Part shown: in pieces, positions 1 through 6,496 of the stretch
How positions within the stretch are numbered: the stretch's first letter is position 1
Layout of the letters: every line of letters starts with the position of its first letter
Source: an uncultured Gilliamella sp.
GTDB lineage: Bacteria; Pseudomonadota; Gammaproteobacteria; Enterobacterales; Enterobacteriaceae
Length of the DNA stretch: 8,025 nt
Reading direction: 5' to 3'
Assembly: GCA_945291235.1 (NCBI GenBank)
Contig: CALYQY010000097.1
Coordinates: 1 to 8,025 of the forward strand
Translations under genes and position numbers: made by a program
The notes under the pieces: model-generated
What the model saw: the letters and a program-made list of their open reading frames with translations, nothing else
What the model was told of the DNA's origin: nothing
Database searches by the model: none

Positions 1-374
1 GCCGTACCAAAATCATTACGAACTTGCTGACTTCCCTTAGGCAATAAATCAATATTATTACCAGCTGATTGCTTTAACGCTGTCGCATCGACCGGAATAT
101 TGACAACCGTCCAATGCCACCATCCTGATCCGGTTGGCGCATCTGGATCATACATGGTTAATGCCAAACTTTTTGCTTCTTTAGGTACATTATTCCATTC
201 AATGCTAGGCGATAGGTTTTTACCCTGACAACCAAATTGATTATAAATAAATTGATCTGTAAAACCATTTTTATTTAAATCAGGACTGGATAGCTGCATT
301 TCAGATGCATAACTGTAACTAGTGAATAACAATAATCCGTAAAACAAGGGTTTCAATTTGGTAGAATGACGCAT
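1..374 (-). CDS. YbhB/YbcL-family (PEBP-like) secreted protein, N-terminal part
   Basis: Partial gene that runs off the left edge; 124 codons are visible. The start is the ATG at 372-374, preceded by AAGGAG five bases away. The product opens with a basic stretch and a hydrophobic core (residues 7-20, with LFYGLLLF) ending in SYA before Ser24, which looks like a Sec signal peptide, so the protein is probably periplasmic. The mature part has phosphatidylethanolamine-binding-protein hallmarks: NLSPSIEW at 53-60, DPDAPTGSGWWHWTVVNIP at 76-94 and NDFG close to the edge. It resembles E. coli YbcL, which has a signal peptide, more than cytoplasmic YbhB. The family binds small anionic ligands, but its physiological role is poorly defined; the uropathogenic E. 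coli YbcL is reported to dampen neutrophil migration. It lies 87 bases downstream of ribE on the same strand, with no obvious terminator between them. Family assignment is firm; function is not. Confidence 0.9.
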   Translation of the reverse strand, partial: MRHSTKLKPLFYGLLLFTSYSYASEMQLSSPDLNKNGFTDQFIYNQFGCQGKNLSPSIEWNNVPKEAKSLALTMYDPDAPTGSGWWHWTVVNIPVDATALKQSAGNNIDLLPKGSQQVRNDFGT

Positions 375-461
375 GTTTACTCCTTATATTTTAAATGAAT
401 AAAATAAATAACTAACTTATTGACTAATCGGCAGTTTACATCACAATGTTCTATTTCAACC

Positions 462-1073
462 TCATTTAAACTTAGTTGCTAATACTCGCTCAACCGTATC
501 AACTATCGCTTGAGTTTGTGAATCAATTTCTATATTGACTTTATCACCAACTTTTTTATTTTTAAACGTTGTTATCGCTAATGTTTCGGGAATAAGGTGG
601 ATTTTAAAACCATTTTCATCTACTTCGCCCACCGTTAAACTAGCGCCATCAATGCCGATAAAACCTTTATATAAAACATACTTTATAAACTGTTTGGGTA
701 GTGTAAGTTGCATCTGGCAATTGGTTGCCGTTTTTTGAATATCAACAATCGTTGCTGTACAAGAGATGTGTCCAGACATGATATGTCCACCGACTTCATC
801 GCCATATTTTGCACTGCGTTCAATATTAACGTAATCATTCAGTTTTTTATCGCCTAATGTGGTTAAAGCTAGCGTTTCTTGCATGATATCAAATGAGACC
901 CAATCATCTGCAAAACCTGTTACCGTTAAACAACATCCATCATTCGCAATCGAAGCACCAATTTCAATATTTTGCGTTAGCTGACTTGGAAGTTTAACTT
1001 TATAAGTTCGTAATTTATCTTGATCGTTAATATCAATTATTTGACCAACACCCTGTACAATACCCGTAAACAT
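462..1073 (-). CDS. ribE: riboflavin synthase, alpha chain
   Basis: Converts two 6,7-dimethyl-8-ribityllumazine molecules into riboflavin plus the pyrimidine precursor, the last step of riboflavin synthesis, in the cytoplasm (called ribC in E. coli). From the chosen start the protein is 203 residues, close to the 213 of E. coli, and shows the two lumazine-binding repeats: MFTGIVQG at 1-8 with SIANDGCCLTV at 41-51, then GGHIMSGH at 95-102 with GFIGIDGASLTV at 137-148. Phe2, Ser41, Cys48 and His102 match the E. coli active-site positions. Near the C-terminus, VNIEID-QTQA-VDTVERVLA is almost the E. coli sequence. The frame stays open upstream to an ATG at 1146-1148, giving 25 extra residues. I prefer 1073 because the family begins at MFTG and a GGA lies six bases before this ATG, whereas AAGGA touches the upstream ATG with no spacing. 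No FMN riboswitch is visible upstream. Confidence 0.95.
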   Translation of the reverse strand: MFTGIVQGVGQIIDINDQDKLRTYKVKLPSQLTQNIEIGASIANDGCCLTVTGFADDWVSFDIMQETLALTTLGDKKLNDYVNIERSAKYGDEVGGHIMSGHISCTATIVDIQKTATNCQMQLTLPKQFIKYVLYKGFIGIDGASLTVGEVDENGFKIHLIPETLAITTFKNKKVGDKVNIEIDSQTQAIVDTVERVLATKFK

Positions 1074-1213
1074 ATTATTTCCGTTTGAATCTTTTGAGAT
1101 CTCCATTTTATCGTAATCTAATAATAAATTTCTATGTTTATCATTCATTCCTTAACAAATCAATTTAATCGGTTAAGATTGGTTTGAATAACTTATGTTA
1201 AGTACTATTAGAT

Positions 1214-1246
1214 ATACCCTAAGAACTCTATTTTTTTGATACCCTA
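1214..1246. repeat. short direct repeat ATACCCTA in the ribE-crcB intergenic region
   Basis: ATACCCTA occurs at 1214-1221 and again at 1239-1246, 25 bases apart, upstream of ribE in the divergent region between ribE and crcB. It could be a paired binding site for a regulator of ribE. Two 8-mers in AT-rich DNA are weak evidence. The rest of 1149-1374 holds the crcB promoter and no gene that I can see. Confidence 0.3.
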
Positions 1247-1295
1247 TTGAAACTCAGTGTTCAAGCAGCGTTATTAGAATTTGTTATACAAAAAC

Positions 1296-1328
1296 TAGTC
1301 AATATTTATTAAGTCATTTTATAATGAC
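1296..1328 (+). promoter_or_regulatory. probable crcB promoter with a palindrome over the -10
   Basis: A perfect TATAAT lies at 1320-1325, with a weak -35 (TAGTCA, 1296-1301) 18 bases upstream. The -10 sits inside the inverted repeat GTCATT-TTAT-AATGAC (1313-1328), which could be an operator. Transcription would start near 1332 and leave about 49 bases of leader. That leader is too short for, and shows none of the conserved sequence of, a fluoride riboswitch. Confidence 0.45.
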
Positions 1329-1380
1329 ATTCTCATTCACTGAGTAAAGATCATTTCTCAAATTTTATTAAGGATTGTTG

Positions 1381-1758
1381 ATGCTAAAACTTATTTTAGC
1401 CATTTCATTCGGTTCTGTAGCGGGTGGTTTACTTCGCTGGTTTTTATCACTTAAATGCAATGTGGTTGCTTTTACTATTCCAATCGGAACACTATTATCT
1501 AATTTAATTGCTGGCTATATTATTGGTTTTGCCATCGCTTTTTTTAATCATTCGAATCTTTCCCCTGAATGGCGTTTATTAATCGTCACGGGTTTTTGTG
1601 GTGGTTTATCAACTTTTTCTACTTTTTCGGCTGAAATTGTTAATTTATTGCAGGAAGGCAGAGTAACATGGGCATTAGCGACAATAGGTATTCATGTTGT
1701 TGGCTCGGTTTTGATGACTTTTTTAGGCATTTGGACTTATCAATATTTTCGTTCTTGA
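1381..1758 (+). CDS. crcB: CrcB/Fluc fluoride ion channel
   Basis: Small inner-membrane fluoride channel that lets cytoplasmic fluoride escape; Fluc proteins work as antiparallel dimers. The 125-residue product has four hydrophobic segments, roughly at 2-22, 33-55, 64-86 and 97-121. It carries the family signatures: Arg19 after the first [12 protein letters not shown] at 36-45 with the pore Asn41, and [13 protein letters not shown] at 71-83, which includes the two 'Phe box' phenylalanines (79 and 82). The frame extends two codons upstream as TTG TTG, but the ATG at 1381 has AAGGA six bases before it and gives the usual MLKL-type start. It is transcribed away from ribE, probably as a single gene, since sulA downstream has its own SOS promoter. 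Length (125 against about 127 in E. coli) and motifs are complete, so it is probably functional. Confidence 0.95.
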   Translation: MLKLILAISFGSVAGGLLRWFLSLKCNVVAFTIPIGTLLSNLIAGYIIGFAIAFFNHSNLSPEWRLLIVTGFCGGLSTFSTFSAEIVNLLQEGRVTWALATIGIHVVGSVLMTFLGIWTYQYFRS

Positions 1759-1765
1759 TCGCTTT

Positions 1766-1792
1766 GTTAGCCTAATAATTGATTAGCCTAAC
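1766..1792. repeat. imperfect hairpin downstream of crcB
   Basis: GTTAG-C-CTAAT, a five-base AATTG loop, and ATTAG-C-CTAAC fold into two five-pair stems separated by a C:C mismatch. The same DNA can be read as two copies of TTAGCCTAA (1767-1775 and 1783-1791). It lies eight bases after the crcB stop codon, where a terminator is expected. The plus strand then continues with an A-rich run and no T tract, so intrinsic termination would be weak. Confidence 0.4.
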
Positions 1793-1807
1793 ATAACATA
1801 AAAAATA

Positions 1808-1836
1808 TTTACAACCTTAAAATACTGTATTAATAT
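1808..1836 (+). promoter_or_regulatory. sulA sigma-70-type promoter
   Basis: TTTACA (1808-1813, five of six to consensus) is followed by exactly 17 bases and TAATAT (1831-1836, a moderate -10). The -10 falls inside the first LexA box and the expected start site near 1843 falls in the second. This is the geometry expected for LexA blocking RNA polymerase. Confidence 0.6.
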
Positions 1837-1857
1837 ACACTGTACATTAATACAGTT
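1823..1857 (+). promoter_or_regulatory. tandem LexA (SOS) boxes upstream of sulA
   Basis: Two LexA-type sites abut. Box 1 (core 1825-1840) is CTGT-ATTAATAT-ACAC, one base off the CTGT-N8-ACAG consensus at its last position; with flanks it begins TACTGTAT as in the enterobacterial consensus. Box 2 (core 1840-1855) is CTGT-ACATTAAT-ACAG, a perfect match. The cores share base 1840 and their CTGT halves are 15 bases apart. Both lie between the -35 and the ribosome binding site of sulA, so LexA bound at either should silence the gene. Confidence 0.88.
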
Positions 1858-1867
1858 AGAGGTCATT

Positions 1868-2266
1868 ATGCTTATTGAACAATCATCACAACAAATTATG
1901 GCGTTTGAGTTTGAATCTCCTTTTCAGCAAGTATTACAACAACAGCGACCGTTATTACGTTCATTTAATAAAGCAAAAAAATGGCAGCTTTGGTTATCCG
2001 ATAGACCGATGTTAAAGCGATCTTGGGTTAACTTTGCCGGTTTAGATAAGCAAAAAGTAATCCATATCACCAATATAAAAAATGAAAATCTGGTATCAAC
2101 GATTGAAAAAGCCTTACAAAATAAAACGTGTAGTTATGTCGTTGCTTGTATTAAGCAGCTTAATGAACAAGATAAAATACGTTTGCATAACGCGGTGTTA
2201 GCCAGTGATACAACGTTATTTTTGGTCAATGATGAATCCAAAGAGCAATATACTCAATACCATTAA
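1868..2266 (+). CDS. sulA: SOS-induced cell division inhibitor SulA, short form
   Basis: SulA binds FtsZ monomers and blocks Z-ring assembly while DNA damage persists. The 132-residue product aligns without gaps to the core of E. coli SulA through WQLWL (39-43), SWVNFAGL (52-59) and KVIHITNI (63-70). E. coli positions Leu67, Trp77 and Lys87, reported as important for inhibition, correspond to Leu43, Trp53 and Lys63; Arg62 is replaced by Lys38. It is shorter than the 169-residue E. coli protein because the N-terminal region is reduced and most of the tail after the core is missing, yet it still ends in Tyr-His. In E. coli that C-terminal His is part of the Lon recognition site. The ATG has AGAGG five bases upstream and follows two LexA boxes, which strongly supports the call. 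No other SOS gene is co-transcribed with it. Confidence 0.9.
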   Translation: MLIEQSSQQIMAFEFESPFQQVLQQQRPLLRSFNKAKKWQLWLSDRPMLKRSWVNFAGLDKQKVIHITNIKNENLVSTIEKALQNKTCSYVVACIKQLNEQDKIRLHNAVLASDTTLFLVNDESKEQYTQYH

Positions 2267-2310
2267 ACTGAAAAGATGATTATTTTTGGATAAGTTAAGT
2301 TAAAAGGAAA

Positions 2311-2535
2311 GTGATAACACCAATTAATTCGATGAAGAATCAATCATCATCAATGTACGTGTTCTTTTTTCGAGAATTTTATTGAGATTGATACTTTTTT
2401 AGGCGAATTTCTAACTGATAATCATCAAGTAATAATTTGTGAAGTTAACAACTCATTTTTCATCGCTATCGTCATGTCAATACTGTTATGTTAACCGATC
2501 TGAATCCGACTGATGCCATTAAATTACAGTTTTAA
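2311..2535 (+). pseudogene. possible remnant of a GNAT-type acetyltransferase gene
   Basis: This is a tentative call. The gap between sulA and plsY (2267-2523) has no intact gene. One plus-strand frame from the GTG at 2311 reads VITPINSM, then MYVFFREFY, before a stop at 2383-2385. A second frame (2336-2488) reads IEIDTFLGEFLTDNHQVIICEVNN. A third, from 2488, reads [12 protein letters not shown] before a stop at 2533-2535, overlapping the plsY end. In order these recall the start, the central beta strands and the C-terminal 'NP-AI-LY' element of small GNAT acetyltransferases, as if deletions and frameshifts had destroyed a gene. The resemblance is by eye and could be chance. Nothing else is evident in this gap. 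Confidence 0.25.
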
Positions 2536-3120
2536 TCGCTTTAAGCTTTTTGGTTCTTCACCTTTTAATAAACGCATAATATTACTACTATGGCGAACAA
2601 TAATGAGGCAAGAAAGCATAGTTACCGGTAAGGTCAACTCAGGTTTAAACAACCAAACATAAAATGGCGCCATAAGAAACCCGATAATAGCTGCAACTGA
2701 TGAGTAGCCCGTTATCAATAAGGTTATTAGCCAAGTCAGTATAAAACATCCTGTAAAATCAAGTCCAATCGGTGCCATCATCCCTAATGCTGTCGCAACC
2801 CCTTTACCGCCTTTAAAATGAAAAAAACAGGGGAAAATATGCCCAAGACAAGCAGAAATGCCAATAATACCTAAAAAGAAGGGCGATATTCCTATTCGAT
2901 ACGCAAGATACACAGGTAGCGTACCTTTGAACATATCAAAAATTAAGACAACAATAGCAGGTAGTTTACCATTAATTCGTAGAATATTGGTTGCCCCTGG
3001 GTTGTGAGAGCCATGCGTTAAGGGGTTGGGCAATTTCATAGCATGACTAACTATCATAGCACCTGACAATGAACCACAAAGATAGGCGATGATGATCATC
3101 GCTAAGATTTCTAATGACAA
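2524..3120 (-). CDS. plsY: acyl-phosphate:glycerol-3-phosphate acyltransferase PlsY
   Basis: Integral inner-membrane enzyme that transfers an acyl group from acyl-phosphate (made by PlsX) to glycerol-3-phosphate, giving lysophosphatidic acid, the first committed step of phospholipid synthesis. The 198-residue product (205 in E. coli YgiH) has several membrane segments and the three family motifs: [12 protein letters not shown] at 37-48 (Ser38 and Arg48 present), [21 protein letters not shown] at 93-113, and [14 protein letters not shown] at 176-189 with Asn180 and Glu189. His39 stands where E. coli has Gly; I do not treat this as a defect. The start is TTG at 3118-3120, chosen because a strong GGGAGG lies about seven bases upstream at normal spacing; the next in-frame start, an ATG seven codons in, is too far from it. 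It lies downstream of uvrA on the same strand but has its own promoter after a terminator. Confidence 0.95.
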   Translation of the reverse strand: MSLEILAMIIIAYLCGSLSGAMIVSHAMKLPNPLTHGSHNPGATNILRINGKLPAIVVLIFDMFKGTLPVYLAYRIGISPFFLGIIGISACLGHIFPCFFHFKGGKGVATALGMMAPIGLDFTGCFILTWLITLLITGYSSVAAIIGFLMAPFYVWLFKPELTLPVTMLSCLIIVRHSSNIMRLLKGEEPKSLKRLKL

Positions 3121-3153
3121 AAGCCCCTCCCTAGATGTACCTATTTTCTGATT

Positions 3154-3183
3154 ATTATATCGATAAAAAGTTAAACTAATTCA
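3154..3183 (-). promoter_or_regulatory. probable plsY promoter
   Basis: On the minus strand a perfect TATAAT lies at 3154-3159, about 34 bases upstream of the plsY start codon. The best -35 candidate, TTGAAT at about 3179-3184, leaves a long 19-base spacer, so the promoter may depend mostly on the -10 or on an activator. The inverted repeat at 3159-3204 covers the spacer and -35 region. Confidence 0.45.
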
Positions 3184-3204
3184 ATTAATGAACTTTTTAT
3201 CGAT
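3159..3204. repeat. perfect 14-bp inverted repeat overlapping the plsY promoter
   Basis: ATCGATAAAAAGTT (3159-3172) and AACTTTTTATCGAT (3191-3204) are exact reverse complements separated by 18 bases. The near arm touches the plsY -10 and the far arm lies just upstream of the probable -35. Neither strand has a run of T after the second arm, and the stem is AT-rich, so it is a poor terminator. A two-arm operator or a cruciform is more likely. TCGATAAA in each arm also matches eight bases of the reported H-NS high-affinity motif TCGATAAATT. Confidence 0.7.
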
Positions 3205-3216
3205 GTTTATTAATAG

Positions 3217-3247
3217 AGAAATAAATAAAAGTGGGGAGTTACCTCCC
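3217..3247 (-). terminator. uvrA terminator hairpin
   Basis: On the minus strand GGGAG-GTAA-CTCCC (3234-3247) forms a five-pair GC-rich stem closed by a GTAA (GNRA-type) tetraloop. It is followed after three bases by TTTTATTTATTT. It lies 37 bases after the uvrA stop codon and should separate uvrA from plsY transcription. The T tract is interrupted, so some read-through is possible. Confidence 0.6.
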
Positions 3248-3283
3248 GTCCTTTTTAATCCTTTAATCAAAATTGACTCTATT

Positions 3284-6130
3284 TTACTTTCTTTTTTGTT
3301 TATCTAATAGTGGTTTTAAATATTGACCCGTGTAAGATATTTTCGATTTTGCAACCTCTTCTGGTGTACCTTCGGCAATAATTTCACCGCCACCATTCCC
3401 CCCTTCTGGCCCAAGATCCACGATCCAATCAGCGGTTTTGACGACATCTAAATTATGTTCAATGACGACAATAGTATTACCTTTATCACGTAAAGTATGC
3501 AATTGCGCAAGTAATTGTTTAACATCGGCAAAATGCAAACCAGTCGTTGGCTCATCTAAAATATAGAGCGTACTACCTGTGTCACGTTTTGATAGTTCTT
3601 TGGCTAATTTAACTCGCTGAGCTTCCCCACCCGATAATGTCGTTGCCGATTGACCAATAGTAATATAAGCCAAACCAACATCAATCAAGGTTTGTAATTT
3701 TCGAGAGATCATTGGAACCGCATCAAAAAATTCACGCCCTTCTTCAACGGTCATATTTAAAATTTCGTTAATAGATTTACCTTTGTATTTGATCTCAAGC
3801 GTTTCACGATTATAGCGTGCACCATGACATTGATCACATGGCACATAAATATCAGGTAAAAAGTGCATTTCAACTTTAATTAAGCCATCGCCTTGACAAG
3901 CCTCACAACGTCCACCTTTTACATTAAAGCTAAATCGCCCCGGATTGTACCCTCTGGCTCGTGCTTCAGGTACTCCTGCATAAAGCTCACGAATCGATGT
4001 AAAAAATCCGGTATAAGTAGCAGGATTTGAACGTGGTGTTCGTCCAATCGGGCTTTGATCTATCGCGATAACTTTATCAAAAAAGTTAAGACCTTTAATG
4101 GATTTATAAGGTGCAATATCACTTTTTTCAGCGCCATTGAGTTCATTTTGAGCGAGTGGGTATAAAGTATCATTAATTAAAGTGGATTTGCCCGATCCCG
4201 ATACCCCAGTGATACAGGTAAACAGTCCGACCGGAATATTTAACGTGACATCTTTAAGATTATTACCCGTTGCCCCGATTAGCGATAACATCCGTTTTTT
4301 ATCAACTTTGGTACGCGTTGCGGGGATTTCGATTTTTTCTTTACCGGATAAATATTTTCCTGTTAGCGATGCATTATTTTCCATAATTTGTTTAGGTGTT
4401 CCTTGAGCCACAACTTCGCCCCCGTGAACCCCTGCCCCTGGACCAATATCAATCACGTAATCGGCAGCCATAATCGCTTCTTCATCGTGTTCAACCACAA
4501 TGACGGTATTACCTAAATCACGTAAATGAGTCAATGTATCAATTAAGCGAGTATTATCACGCTGATGTAGACCGATAGAAGGCTCATCAAGTACATACAT
4601 TACGCCAACTAAACCGGCACCGATTTGACTGGCTAAGCGAATACGTTGCGCTTCACCGCCGGATAAGGTTTCTGCCGAACGTGATAACGTTAAATAATTA
4701 AGTCCAACATTAATTAAAAACTGTAATCGGTCATTAATTTCTTTCAGAATTTTTTCTGCAATTTGGGCACGTTGGCCGGTTAATACTAAGTTGTCAAAAA
4801 ATTCTTTTGCTTGTTGTGTACTTAAATCACTAATCGTTGGTAAATTTGTATCGTTAATAAATACATGTCTTGCTGTTGTACATAACCTTGATCCATGACA
4901 ACATGGACATGGGCGGTTACTGATGTATTTAGCTAATTCTTCACGAATCGTTTGTGATTCGGTTTCTTTATAGCGACGCGTTAAGTTATTTATGATACCT
5001 TCAAAAGTATGTTTTCGTTTAACCACATCACCACGATCATTAGTATAAACAAAGGTAATTTCGGTACTACCAGAACCATTTAATAAAATATCTTTTATTT
5101 TTTCAGGTAATTTTTCGTAAGGCTTATCAATATCAAATTTATAGTGATCCGCCAAAGATTTTAACATCTGAAAATAGTAAAAATTACGACGATCCCAGCC
5201 TTTTATTGCGCCCGCAGCTAACGAAACTTCAGGCATTTGTACAATGCGTTTAGGATCAAAGTACTGTTGAACACCTAAACCATCACATTCTGGACATGCA
5301 CCCGCTGGATTATTAAATGAAAATAAACGAGGTTCTAATTCAGAAATGCTGTAACCACAGATTGGGCAGGCAAAATTAGCCGAAAATATTTTTTCTTCAG
5401 CTTTTGGATCATCCAAATTAGCTACTTTAACTATACCATTGGTAATGGATAGTGCTGTTTCAATCGATTCTGCCAGACGTAGTTTTAAATCATCACGAAT
5501 ACGAAAACGATCGACAACAACTTCAATAGTATGTTTCTTTTGTAATTCAAGTTGTGGTGGATCAGATAAATCATAGACATCACCGTCTACCCTTACCCGT
5601 ATATAACCGCTTGCAGAAAGCTGTTCAAAAAGCTTAACAAATTCCCCTTTACGTTCGGTCACCACTGGTGCAAGTAGCATATATCGATTTTCAGCCGGTA
5701 ATGCCATAATGCTATCGACCATTTGCGATACGGTTTGCGCTGCTAACGGTAAATTATGATTTGGACAACGAGGCTCTCCTATTCGGGCAAAAAGCAACCT
5801 GAGGTAATCATAAATTTCAGTAATCGTACCGACCGTTGAACGTGGATTATGCGATGTAGATTTTTGTTCAATTGAAATCGCTGGCGATAATCCTTCAATG
5901 TGATCAACATCGGGTTTTTCCATTAATGATAAAAACTGTCGTGCATAGGCGGATAATGACTCGACATAACGCCGTTGCCCTTCTGCATAAAGCGTATCAA
6001 ATGCTAATGAAGATTTACCAGAACCTGAAAGCCCTGTAATAACGACAAGTTTATCGCGTGGAATAATGACATTAATATTTTTTAAGTTGTGCGTTCTCGC
6101 ACCTCGAATATCGATATCTTTAATTGACAT
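3284..6130 (-). CDS. uvrA: excinuclease ABC subunit A (UvrA)
   Basis: ATP-dependent DNA-damage sensor of nucleotide excision repair; a UvrA dimer loads UvrB at lesions. The 948-residue product (940 in E. coli) is complete and very close to the E. coli protein. It has two ABC modules: GLSGSGKSS near 33-41 and GVSGSGKST near 650 as Walker A motifs; [16 protein letters not shown] near 490 and [12 protein letters not shown] near 830 as signatures; and [12 protein letters not shown] and [12 protein letters not shown] as Walker B. Zinc modules are intact: CPIC-X20-CPEC near 255-280, and CEAC-X19-CDQC near 740-770 for DNA contact; a CPCC pair lies in the middle insertion. The frame extends 12 codons upstream to a TTG (6164-6166), but that has no ribosome binding site. 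The ATG at 6128-6130 has AAGAAGAG a few bases before it and matches the family N-terminus. A LexA box covers its promoter. In E. coli uvrA is divergent from ssb; here it is not. Confidence 0.98.
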   Translation of the reverse strand: MSIKDIDIRGARTHNLKNINVIIPRDKLVVITGLSGSGKSSLAFDTLYAEGQRRYVESLSAYARQFLSLMEKPDVDHIEGLSPAISIEQKSTSHNPRSTVGTITEIYDYLRLLFARIGEPRCPNHNLPLAAQTVSQMVDSIMALPAENRYMLLAPVVTERKGEFVKLFEQLSASGYIRVRVDGDVYDLSDPPQLELQKKHTIEVVVDRFRIRDDLKLRLAESIETALSITNGIVKVANLDDPKAEEKIFSANFACPICGYSISELEPRLFSFNNPAGACPECDGLGVQQYFDPKRIVQMPEVSLAAGAIKGWDRRNFYYFQMLKSLADHYKFDIDKPYEKLPEKIKDILLNGSGSTEITFVYTNDRGDVVKRKHTFEGIINNLTRRYKETESQTIREELAKYISNRPCPCCHGSRLCTTARHVFINDTNLPTISDLSTQQAKEFFDNLVLTGQRAQIAEKILKEINDRLQFLINVGLNYLTLSRSAETLSGGEAQRIRLASQIGAGLVGVMYVLDEPSIGLHQRDNTRLIDTLTHLRDLGNTVIVVEHDEEAIMAADYVIDIGPGAGVHGGEVVAQGTPKQIMENNASLTGKYLSGKEKIEIPATRTKVDKKRMLSLIGATGNNLKDVTLNIPVGLFTCITGVSGSGKSTLINDTLYPLAQNELNGAEKSDIAPYKSIKGLNFFDKVIAIDQSPIGRTPRSNPATYTGFFTSIRELYAGVPEARARGYNPGRFSFNVKGGRCEACQGDGLIKVEMHFLPDIYVPCDQCHGARYNRETLEIKYKGKSINEILNMTVEEGREFFDAVPMISRKLQTLIDVGLAYITIGQSATTLSGGEAQRVKLAKELSKRDTGSTLYILDEPTTGLHFADVKQLLAQLHTLRDKGNTIVVIEHNLDVVKTADWIVDLGPEGGNGGGEIIAEGTPEEVAKSKISYTGQYLKPLLDKQKRK

Positions 6131-6176
6131 AGATCTCTTCTTAAGTATGTTTTTTGTACAATTCAAATGAAAATTT

Positions 6177-6196
6177 AACTGTATATTATACCAGTG
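6177..6196 (-). promoter_or_regulatory. LexA box over the extended -10 promoter of uvrA
   Basis: The plus strand reads AACTGTATATTATACCAGTG, which is CTGT-N8-CCAG, one base from the LexA consensus CTGT-N8-ACAG, with an AT-rich spacer as in enterobacterial SOS boxes. Read on the minus strand the same bases contain TGGTATAAT, a perfect extended -10 (TATAAT at 6185-6190). Transcription would start near 6178 and give a leader of about 48 bases to the uvrA ATG. Operator and promoter core therefore coincide. I see no good -35, which an extended -10 does not strictly need. Confidence 0.82.
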
Positions 6197-6456
6197 ATGA
6201 GTGATGAAATATAGTACTAATTCACCGTTGATGAGTTTATGGGTTTTACGGTTCTTTTATTAACGCTAACAAATTTATCAATAAAATTCAATGAGCAAAA
6301 TATCATAATGAGTTTTATCGTACTCCGTTAATGCCAGAACATTTAAGCATAATGTGCCAGTTAACCGACTTTTCGAAGTAAGCATTGAAAATAGATGTTC
6401 ACTATTTATTAAACTCATTTGCTAGGATGCAATTTTGGCAAGTATGTCATAGTATA
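6197..6456. other. intergenic stretch between uvrA and the YhcH-family gene, no gene seen
   Basis: Apart from the uvrA promoter at one end and a hairpin at the other, I find no convincing coding sequence or RNA gene here. The longest minus-strand frame with an ATG (6278-6385, 35 residues) has no ribosome binding site and no recognisable motif. The region is AT-rich with many stops in all frames, as in decayed or purely spacer DNA. Confidence 0.6.
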
Positions 6457-6484
6457 TGCGCTAAATTCATCTCAATTTAGCGCA
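6457..6484. repeat. perfect 11-bp hairpin downstream of the YhcH-family gene
   Basis: TGCGCTAAATT (6457-6467) and AATTTAGCGCA (6474-6484) are exact reverse complements around a six-base loop. The hairpin begins 12 bases after the stop codon of the minus-strand gene, where a terminator would sit. The minus strand continues with TATACTATG, so there is no T tract. It may protect the mRNA 3' end or belong to a dispersed palindromic family. Confidence 0.7.
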
Positions 6485-6496
6485 ATGATTCCTAAA

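Noticed and set aside
37..48. Possible novel defence, mobile or CRISPR system anywhere in the window
   Set aside because: No repeat-spacer array, transposase, integrase, toxin-antitoxin pair or unknown multi-gene operon is visible; all intact genes belong to known families. The coordinates here are nominal, since the statement covers the whole window.
535..738. Plus-strand open frame inside ribE
   Set aside because: Antisense shadow of a well-conserved gene, with no ribosome binding site or family resemblance.
1149..1374. Possible FMN riboswitch before ribE or fluoride riboswitch before crcB
   Set aside because: Neither conserved core is present: there is no AGGGTGAAATTCCC-type RFN sequence on the minus strand, and the predicted crcB leader is only about 49 bases without the fluoride aptamer consensus.
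4182..4406. Plus-strand open frame inside uvrA
   Set aside because: Antisense shadow of the conserved second ATPase module of UvrA; no independent evidence for coding.
6278..6385. Minus-strand ORF of 35 residues starting MLTSKSRLTGTLCLN
   Set aside because: No ribosome binding site before its ATG, no recognised motif, and this length is expected by chance in a 366-bp gap.
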